From an uncultured Flavobacteriia bacterium (GTDB lineage Bacteria > Bacteroidota > Bacteroidia > Flavobacteriales > Flavobacteriaceae): DNA of 7,909 nt. The notes beneath the pieces were generated by a model. The model made no database searches and had not been told where the DNA came from. It worked only from the letters and a program-made list of their open reading frames with translations. Position numbers and translations under genes: made by a program. Location of the stretch: the NCBI GenBank assembly GCA_946482495.1, contig CAMLRV010000096.1, forward strand, positions 1 to 7,909, given 5' to 3'. Of the stretch, positions 5,760 to 7,909 are shown in pieces (position 1 is the stretch's first letter; every line of letters starts with the position of its first letter).

Positions 5760-7160
5760 TTATATATTATAGTTTTTGATAATGTTTTGTACTTTTTCAT
5801 ATTCCCAAACATGTGGAAATAAATCTTTTAATATGTAATTTTTATTAAAATCTGTTAATAAGGCTAAGTTTAGTGCTTCAATAGCATTAAATTCCTCATC
5901 GATATTGTAATATAAACCTACAATTCTGTATAGAATTTCAGGTTCATTATAATATAATTCTTTAGCTTGATTTAAAATTTCTACAGCAGCAGAAACTTCA
6001 CCTAAAATGTATAAAACGTCACTCCAGTGAAGGAAATTATCCAATTCAATATCTCCATTTTCAAACGCTTTTCTATAACCAACTTCTGCTTCTTCGAAGA
6101 AACTTAAAAATTGATTGATATTTGCGTATCTTCTCCAGTATAGTGCATTTTCACTGTCAATTCCGATAGCTTTATTGATGTAGTATAAAGATTTTTGGAA
6201 GTTTTTTTGTTTGATATAAAAATCTGTAATTGCTATCCAAGCTTTGTCTAATAAAGGATCTTCATGAACTGTTTTTAAGAAAAAGTTTAAAGCTTGTTCG
6301 TTATTTCCTAGTTTTTCATAACATTTACCAATTCGCAAATAAGCAAAAGAAGTTGGATCGTCTAATTCGATTGTAATGTTATAGCAATCAATAGCTTCTT
6401 GGTAACGTTTTAATTTCTCTAAAGATTTCGCTTTTTCTAGGAATGCACCTAAGAAACCTTCGTCAATTAAACAAGCATAATCAAACGCCCAAACTGCTCT
6501 GGCATAATCTTTAATAGCGTAAAATTGGCGACCTAATTGATGCCAAGCGACTTCACTATAAGGATTTTTATCAATGAATTTTTCTAGATAAACGATAGCT
6601 TCTTGATTTTGATCTAAGAAATCGAAACAATATACCACATTATATAAAGCAGAGTAATCTTCTTCGTCTTTTTCCAAACATAAAATAAAGTTTTCTTTGG
6701 CTAATTCTAGATTATCCATAAACAAATATTCCATTCCTATCATAGAATAAATATCTGCTTCGTCATCTGTTAAACGAAGAGCTTCATATAAATGTTCGAT
6801 AGCTTTATCGTGCTGATCTCTTTTAGAACATATGTTAGCACGTTGAATGAAAACTTCTTCATTAGTTGGTTCTAAAAGGGAAATTTCATTCAGGATTTTT
6901 TCGGCTTGTTCAATTTTGTCGTCATAAATTAATATTTCAACATGAACCAATTTTAAGCCGGTAGATTTTGGATGTTGTTCTAAACCTAATCTCAGCGCTT
7001 TTTTCGCTAAACTAATACGTCCAGTGTCCATATAGTGCAAAACAATGTCTTCGAATTCTTCTGAATCAAAGAAAAACACCTTGTTGGTTTTTAGCATCGA
7101 TTCAAATTTAGAAAGCGATAAGTTGTTTTCTTCCTCTTCTTCATTATGACTCATTCTCAT
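5760..7160 (-). CDS. Cytoplasmic TPR-repeat protein
   Basis: This 466-residue protein is built almost entirely of tetratricopeptide repeats. From about residue 34 to 441 the sequence follows a 34-residue period, about twelve units, with good examples at 238-271 (KRYQEAIDCYNITIELDDP) and 272-305 (YLRIGKCYEKLGNNEQALNFFLKTVHEDP). The N-terminal region is strongly acidic (a run of Glu at 7-11) and likely unstructured. No signal peptide or membrane helix is seen, so it should act in the cytoplasm as a protein-binding scaffold; the partner is unknown. A second ATG two codons in (7154, giving MSHNEEE) is an equally plausible start. It is the first gene of a tight cluster with DedA and aroE and lies about 40 nt downstream of the start site predicted for a sigma-54 promoter. 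That distance suits either ATG. Confidence 0.9.
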   Translation of the reverse strand: MRMSHNEEEEENNLSLSKFESMLKTNKVFFFDSEEFEDIVLHYMDTGRISLAKKALRLGLEQHPKSTGLKLVHVEILIYDDKIEQAEKILNEISLLEPTNEEVFIQRANICSKRDQHDKAIEHLYEALRLTDDEADIYSMIGMEYLFMDNLELAKENFILCLEKDEEDYSALYNVVYCFDFLDQNQEAIVYLEKFIDKNPYSEVAWHQLGRQFYAIKDYARAVWAFDYACLIDEGFLGAFLEKAKSLEKLKRYQEAIDCYNITIELDDPTSFAYLRIGKCYEKLGNNEQALNFFLKTVHEDPLLDKAWIAITDFYIKQKNFQKSLYYINKAIGIDSENALYWRRYANINQFLSFFEEAEVGYRKAFENGDIELDNFLHWSDVLYILGEVSAAVEILNQAKELYYNEPEILYRIVGLYYNIDEEFNAIEALNLALLTDFNKNYILKDLFPHVWEYEKVQNIIKNYNI

Positions 7161-7209
7161 AGCTACACTATTTAAAAGTTCTAGTAATAAAATTACGTAT
7201 TAAATTGAT

Positions 7210-7226
7210 TGCAATTTCCTTGCCAA
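7210..7226 (-). promoter_or_regulatory. Sigma-54 (-24/-12) promoter for the TPR-DedA-aroE cluster
   Basis: The minus strand reads TTGGCAAGGAAATTGCA, matching the sigma-54 consensus YTGGCACGrNNNTTGCW at every defined position but one (A for C at position 7). The GG and GC dinucleotides have exactly the required spacing. With GC at -13/-12 (7212-7211), transcription would start near 7199 and leave a leader of about 39 nt before the ATG at 7160. The site lies between genes, on the correct strand. Such promoters need an NtrC-type activator bound farther upstream. The DNA between 7227 and 7366 is AT-rich enough to bend, but I see no convincing activator site in it. Confidence 0.75.
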
Positions 7227-7366
7227 GTGTGTATGTTTTGAACAATTTAATTAACACTTTTGCACATTGAAAACCTAGTTAAATCTGAATAATAATGAGA
7301 ATTTAAAATTTAATATAAAATTAGTAAGAATGGAATGAAATTGTTTTTCTGAAAAAGATGTAGCAT

Positions 7367-7909
7367 TTATAGGTTCAAGGCTTGAACTTCATCCATAACT
7401 TCTAACAAAATCTTACAACCTTCTTCAATTTCTTCATTGGAAATAGTTAGTGGTGGTGTAATTCGGATAGCATTTCCTTCAAATAAAAGCCAAAATAAAA
7501 TTAATCCACGTTTATGACAACGTAAGATAACTTCAGTGGTAATATTCGGACTTTTTGTCATAGCTGCAAGCATCAATCCTAAACCTCGGATTTCCGTAAT
7601 TAAAGGATGAACCAAAAGTTTTCTGAACAATTTTTCTTTTTCTAAAGTTTCCGCCATTAAATTGGTTTCGGTAACTTCTTGTAAAGTAGCCAAGCAAGCT
7701 GCTGCAATAACAGGATGACCACCAAATGTAGTAATATGTCCTAATTTTGGATTGTCCATTAATAAATCCATATGCGCTTCAGAAGCAACAAAAGCTCCAA
7801 CTGGCATTCCGCCTCCCATTCCTTTTCCTATGATTACAATATCAGGAACACAATTGTAATTTTCGAATCCGAATAATTTTCCAGTTCGACCAAATCCGGG
7901 TTGAATTTC
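7367..7909 (-). CDS. Class III PLP-dependent aminotransferase, 5' end cut off
   Basis: These are the C-terminal 180 residues of a class III aminotransferase; the gene enters from the right edge in frame, so the start is not visible. The fragment opens with EIQPGFGRTG, the tail of the DE(V/I)Q motif whose Asp binds the pyridoxal nitrogen and lies just outside. The Schiff-base lysine is in IIGKGMGGGMPVGAF (Lys29 of the fragment), and the phosphate-binding TTFGGHP follows. RITPPLTIS near the C-terminus is typical of the ornithine/acetylornithine/lysine aminotransferase branch. In related genomes such genes are usually labelled aspartate aminotransferase family, and the substrate cannot be fixed from this part. 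The gene precedes the TPR gene by 206 nt in the same direction. No clear terminator follows it, so it may partly read through, but the sigma-54 promoter indicates separate control of what lies downstream. Confidence 0.93.
   Translation of the reverse strand, partial: EIQPGFGRTGKLFGFENYNCVPDIVIIGKGMGGGMPVGAFVASEAHMDLLMDNPKLGHITTFGGHPVIAAACLATLQEVTETNLMAETLEKEKLFRKLLVHPLITEIRGLGLMLAAMTKSPNITTEVILRCHKRGLILFWLLFEGNAIRITPPLTISNEEIEEGCKILLEVMDEVQALNL

Noticed and set aside
7184..7196. Small palindrome GTAAT-AAA-ATTAC in the predicted leader of the TPR gene
   Set aside because: A 5-bp A/T-rich stem is expected by chance in this base composition and has no supporting context.
7344..7356. Dyad TTTTTC-T-GAAAAA just after the aminotransferase stop
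   Set aside because: A one-base centre cannot loop as RNA, the stem is almost all A/T and no T-run follows, so it is not a terminator. As an activator site upstream of the sigma-54 promoter it is possible but too simple in composition to claim.

Overview
The window looks like chromosome of a member of the Flavobacteriaceae, most likely Flavobacterium or a close relative. The DNA is AT-rich, starts are not preceded by clear Shine-Dalgarno sequences, and the gene content (a DUF349 repeat protein, a cytoplasmic TPR protein, DedA, AroE and a class III aminotransferase in tandem) is typical of that family. There is no sign of phage, insertion sequences, CRISPR or RNA genes. Every gene except one is on the minus strand.

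Right to left along the minus strand, the window opens with the C-terminal 180 residues of a PLP-dependent class III aminotransferase (7367-7909). A 206-bp gap follows, holding a near-consensus sigma-54 (-24/-12) promoter at 7210-7226. Next is a tight cluster with 9- and 5-nt gaps: a 466-residue TPR protein (5760-7160), a DedA-family membrane protein (5106-5750) and shikimate dehydrogenase aroE (4342-5100). After 83 nt comes a 642-residue protein with five DUF349 repeats (2330-4258). A strong bidirectional hairpin terminator (2297-2326) separates it from the convergent plus-strand gene, a 100-residue antibiotic-biosynthesis-monooxygenase-fold protein (1982-2284).

The 372-bp region 1610-1981 is repeat-rich. 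It contains ten copies of a 7-bp unit (1739-1808), a long-looped inverted repeat of the GCCACGAAT type (1833-1935), and a pair of 12-bp direct repeats at a 21-bp period (1703-1735) that resembles a LytTR-type response-regulator site. It lies upstream of an exported TPR-like protein (986-1609), which is followed after 44 nt by a LytS/YehU-type sensor histidine kinase (1-941, cut by the window edge).

Two functional themes follow. On the left is a probable signalling unit: an exported protein plus a membrane kinase, with a candidate site for a LytTR-family partner in front of it. On the right is a housekeeping-type cluster joining aromatic amino-acid synthesis (AroE), probable lipid-carrier recycling (DedA) and a TPR scaffold, apparently under sigma-54 control. 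No wholly new system is evident. The non-coding signals are the most interesting part.
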